A DNA stretch of 47,443 nt from positions 234,624 to 282,066 of the forward strand of contig SCFE01000002.1 of assembly GCA_004352715.1 (NCBI GenBank), given 5' to 3'. A program made the position numbers and the translations under genes. A model generated the notes under the pieces. It was not told the origin of the DNA and did not search any database. It was given only the letters and a program-made list of their open reading frames with translations. Positions 43,694 through 47,443 of this stretch are shown piece by piece; position 1 is the first letter of the stretch, and every line of letters begins with the position of its first letter. Origin of the DNA: Hofstenia miamia. Its lineage: Eukaryota; Xenacoelomorpha; Acoela.

Positions 43694-44785
43694 CAGAGCT
43701 GCAACCGAGTAACAAATGTGACCAATTGGATCCAGATATGATTTGACCCGGTAACCCAGTCGGCCCGGTAAAATTGCAAAATAAACGGCCTGTAATCCGA
43801 ATGCTCCGTTTTCTTAAAATTTAGAATGTTGTTTGCAGAGTTTTGCTAAGAGCATACTTGCACAGAAATGGATATGAACAACTACACATCACTGATATTT
43901 GTATTATTAAGAAATGGTTTTAACATCTCTTATGGTTTACAATGTGAAGTAATAAGCTATCGAAGTAATTTTTATGAAGCAAAAATGCTAATCCAAATTA
44001 TCATTTTAAAATAACAATTTGTGAAACATTCATCAATTTGCAAATATTTATTAAATTTAATAATTTAGCCACATTCTATTGAAAACTTAATATTATTATA
44101 ATGTTATTTACTACAAAATAAGGCCCTGAGAATATTCTAAGTCAAATTCGAATCTGAATCTATGTTAGAATCTAATTCGAATCATGGTTCAGTACAGTTC
44201 CAGGTCTAGAATATTCTGGTGGTATACTAATTTTTTTCAAAAAATTTATTTCATGCTCTAACACTTTGTGTGAAATATCTAAGTAGTATTTTTCTGTTGA
44301 ATTCTTCTATCTTAGAATAAACAATTAAAGTTTTTTATGTTTCAAAGTCGTTTTTAACCGTAACTGTTAACAAAAGATGTTTTTGTTTCATGGAAGTTAT
44401 TGCGAAAACCAATATTTTAAATTTTAATTCAGATTCAGATTTACAAATATGGTGCTTGACTTTTCGGATTCGAATTCGAAATAAAGCAAGTGAATTCACA
44501 AAGACATAATATTAAAGCAAACAAAAATCAACACTTAAAATGTCTGAAACCACTAAAGCTGTTCAAAGCACACATAATATTTCTGTAATTCAATTATTGT
44601 GTAACAATAAGCCTGATTGTATTGAGATTACTCCTTTGTCTAATATATTTCAATTATTCTATATTTAAATCTGACCCGGTGACCTGTTATAATCAAAAGA
44701 AATAATTAAACCGGCTGATCTGCCAACGAATCCCTGACCCGGTGACTCGTAGACCCAGTGACCTAGTTGGGTAGATACACCTTAT
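43694..44785. mobile_element. Probable hAT-like remnant with GACCCGGT motifs
   Basis: Left edge CAGAGCTGCAACCGAGTAAC (from about 43695). The right edge in reverse complement reads CTACCCAACTAGGTCACTGG. Both edges contain GACCCGGT(A/G)AC-type words: GACCCGGTAACCCAGTC near 43744, GACCCGGTGACC near 44673 and GACCCGGTGACTCG near 44737. CAGAG termini with repeated GACCCGGGT-like subterminal words are common in hAT elements. I found no target duplication and the right boundary is uncertain. The interior has TTCGAATC words near 44140-44180 and 44465 and no coding frame. Confidence 0.4.
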
Positions 44786-45226
44786 AGTTTATTATACCGA
44801 TATTTATATGAATATCACAGCCATACATTCCTATATATGTATAGATATCATTCTAGGCAGGTTAGAACAATTATTCAATGTAATAACGTGGCCTGAAAAT
44901 GATGTTGACCGGTTTTACTTTAAATTTCAAAATTTTGCAGGATCGCAAAATCAATTTGTTCACGCATCCATGAGCTAGGGTGGTGTTAATCTTCTATTTC
45001 CTGGGATAATAAACTTTATAATATATTATTATTGTGAATGAAATTATATGAAATGAGCAATTGATTTTGAAATCGTAATCCCCAAATCATCTACATATGA
45101 AGCAAAATTTTAATTACATAAAAACTAGAGCTTTAATAAATTTTAGAACACAAAAGAAAAAGTGCTTTCAAATTTTGCATTATTTAATATATTCAATAGC
45201 TCAACTTGAGGTTTACGTGTTACTTA
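44786..45226. other. No gene seen
   Basis: Anonymous A+T-rich sequence. Confidence 0.4.
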
Positions 45227-45234
45227 GGCAGTAA

Positions 45235-46333
45235 CTCTGGTGGATCTATAGGAGGAGCAGGGGGCGACAATTCCTCTGATGAGATTTTTAACAGAGTGAC
45301 GCCCCTTTTGCAAGCAAATATATGTCAGCCCTCAATATGCTGATCACTGCTTTAGATATTTCTTATCAATATTTGAACGATAACCTTACTAATGTAAATA
45401 TAGATGATTCAATAATGGAAATTGTTGAAATATATGCCATTAGTTTCCGATGTTAAAGTCCTTTGAGAGTGGTCGCGTCCTGGGCCTCGTAGTGGCCTTA
45501 CAGAACTGGGAAGGTAACAAAAAATTAAACTGCAGACGATATCAGTACTGTGTCAGAATCAACATGATTATGTTTTTGTTAGAGGCAAATTTTGTGGTCC
45601 TGGAGATCTCTCGCATATATAGAATATGAATTTGCATTGAGTGCTCATTTTTACTTTTTCTTTTGGTTTTTGTTTCTGCATGCTTTCCATTTTAACATTA
45701 AAAATCAATTATTAATTTAGAAAATTAATGTTTAGTGAACAAATGTGTACTTTGGACTAAACTACTAATTGTTTCTTCACAAACAATATATTTTGTCATC
45801 TCTATTGTTCCCATAATAGGTACTTTAAATTGAAAGCACGTATTTTTAATAACTATTATTTCATAGTTTAAATTAAGAGGATTCAAATAGTGTGGGTGAA
45901 GGAGTTGTATTTCAAGAAATTTATTTTAAGTTTTTATTTAAATTTCTTTTTGTATATTTCATAAATGAAAAATAATTAGCTATATCATTTTTAATTCAAC
46001 AAAATTAGAAAACACAAAAATCCTCATCATCATGTTTGATAAAAAGTACATCTATGGACACACAAACTATTATTGAAGTAATTATACATTCATTGGCTTT
46101 ACATTAATAGGGCTTCTAGATGCAATAATAGCAAGTGAAAATAATGATAATAGTGTAATTTTTGCAAAACCCAAAGGTTAAAGAATTTTATTGAGAAATA
46201 TGTGAACTCATTGGAAAAAGGTTTGGTTGAAATTTATTTAAAAATATTGGCGTTTTTATTTTTTTGACACACTTGACTAGGGGCCCAAAGTACATTTTGC
46301 CCCCTTTGATGTAGAATCCTGGCTCCACTACTG
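45235..46333. mobile_element. Non-autonomous hAT-like element, 1099 bp, 7/8 TSD
   Basis: Left end CTCTGGTGGATCTATAGG, right end CCTGGCTCCACTACTG (reverse complement CAGTAGTGGAGCCAGG), imperfect inverted repeats related to CAGTGGCGGATC-type hAT ends. Flanked by GGCAGTAA (45227-45234) and GGCAGTAG (46334-46341). G-rich sequence follows the left end (GGAGGAGCAGGGGGCGAC) and C-rich precedes the right (TTTTGCCCCCTTTG), as in the 34743 element. No transposase frame. Confidence 0.65.
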
Positions 46334-46340
46334 GGCAGTA

Positions 46341-46820
46341 GTGTGTTCAACTGAAGCTGAAACTAACGGTATTGAAATGAATTGATCACAGCTGAAACTG
46401 AAATCAATATTAAATGTTAAACTGATTTAAAGCCGAGTTTTGAAACAAATTTTTACTTAGATTTCTAGATAAAAAGATACAGTTAAGCATACTTGATGGT
46501 TCCATAGAAAATCTGAATTTTCAATGAAAAAAAGTTAATTTCATGAAGTTCTTTTGGAAAGTAAAACACCTTGGTTTTCTTAAATGTGCCAACATTACAC
46601 TCGAGCACTTTCACAAACATATGTTTCTACATTTTACGATTTCCAATGGCATAATTGACCAGCTGTAAATTGCTAAAAACGTAAATAAACGGATTGTCCT
46701 TTTAAAAGAGCATGGTTAAAAATTTCTTGTCGCCTTTTGGCGCCTAGAAAATATTAGACGATAAACTGAAATGTAAAACTGAAACTGAAATTATCTGGAT
46801 TTTAATTGAGTTCAACACAC
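46341..46820. mobile_element. TA-flanked MITE, 480 bp
   Basis: Starts GTGTGTTCAACT and ends AGTTCAACACAC (12-bp inverted repeats, one mismatch), flanked by TA on both sides (46339-46340 and 46821-46822). Internal direct repeats of CTGAAACTGAAAT occur near both ends (46391-46406 and 46763-46790). No coding capacity. A TA target suggests Tc1/mariner-group mobilisation. It abuts the hAT element at 45235-46333: the right hAT duplication overlaps its first base. Confidence 0.65.
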
Positions 46821-46822
46821 TA

Positions 46823-47443
46823 TCATGCATTCTTGCATTTGGTAGAATATTATATTCTATTGAACAAATATTAAAAAATTCATTTTAGAAACGTATAGAA
46901 AGCTCATTTCGCTTTGCTTAAAAGGTTCTATCTGTTGCCAATTTTTCAAATAATATTTAAAATACCGGATTAGTTGTTTTAATGAAGCATAGTTCAAAAA
47001 AACTTCATTTACATAGAATGCAAAACTACTGACGTGTCTTGAAAGACAAATTTTGTCTGCTTTTAGTCGCTGATTGTCTCTAGCATATTTCTAAGCAAAA
47101 AAAACTAAAACTACATTCTGCAGAGTATATTAGATGCAGATTTTGATGATCGGTAATGATTTTATAGGAAGACATTTTTGTATATGAGCGGAGTAGCATC
47201 AACATACTATGTCAAATTGAAAAAATATAGCGGCAAAAACGAGAATAAACTTCCACATTTTGCTGTAATTTAGATTTCATTTTTGAAAGCATGCTTGAAT
47301 AATTAATGTGACATTAGTTTATAACATTATTGGAAAATAGTTATCTGTTTACATTATACCTTAATTAAATTTTTACGATTAAGAAGTCTGGTATAATTGA
47401 ACCAGGTATGTACTGCATGTATATATGTATGTATATATATATA
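46823..47443. other. No gene; (TA)n-rich end
   Basis: Anonymous sequence ending in a TATATG/(TA)n tract (about 47418-47443) that runs off the window. Confidence 0.5.

Noticed and set aside
1-47443. tRNA, rRNA or bacterial-type operon features
   Set aside because: I looked for B-box-like GTTCGA(A/N)TC with an acceptor stem, rRNA-like GC blocks and compact gene arrays, and saw none that hold up.

Overview
This window looks like A+T-rich, repeat-dense, non-coding DNA from a eukaryote, most likely an invertebrate animal. The evidence is the mix of Tc1/mariner elements, short non-autonomous hAT elements and several lineages of non-LTR retrotransposon, the lack of prokaryotic gene organisation, and scaffold gaps including two runs of exactly 1000 N. 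I cannot name the species. I found no intact host gene, tRNA, rRNA or CRISPR array. Nearly everything recognisable is transposon-derived and most of it is broken.

Layout. 1-6076 and about 16312-22270 are two diverged copies (A and B) of one repeat-rich block. Each holds a dead Tc1-like element (+ strand), a decayed non-LTR reverse transcriptase (- strand) and the start of a small hAT element. 7077-16311 is mostly anonymous, with two hAT elements (7758-7927 and 11580-12673), a coding-like stretch at about 7508-7708 and an unidentified open frame at 10470-10718. 22211-28960 is anonymous apart from a 1.3 kb assembly duplication. 28965-31060 holds a broken non-LTR element whose RT part (-) and endonuclease part (+) point in opposite directions. 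33879-36319 holds two hAT elements with perfect 8-bp target duplications. 36718-43240 holds four fragments of one LINE lineage; the largest (-) is interrupted by a palindrome-rich element flanked by TA. 43694-46820 contains a probable hAT remnant, another hAT element and a TA-flanked MITE directly next to it.

Most notable is the element at 41163-42359. Its ends are CCCACGTAGCCA and TGGCTACATGGG, it is flanked by TA, and it is built from iterated palindromic CCACCAGTGG/CCACTGGTGG units. Removing it with one TA rejoins the interrupted LINE reading frame exactly, so its boundaries and target duplication are well supported. The Tc1 element has an IR/DR-type end structure like Sleeping Beauty-class elements, and its copies share inactivating changes, including apparent loss of two catalytic acidic residues.

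Assembly caution. At nearly every short N gap the sequence after the gap repeats 140-1330 bp of the sequence before it. These look like unmerged contig overlaps, allelic contigs or paralogous contigs, so tandem copies across an N should not be read as biological duplications.
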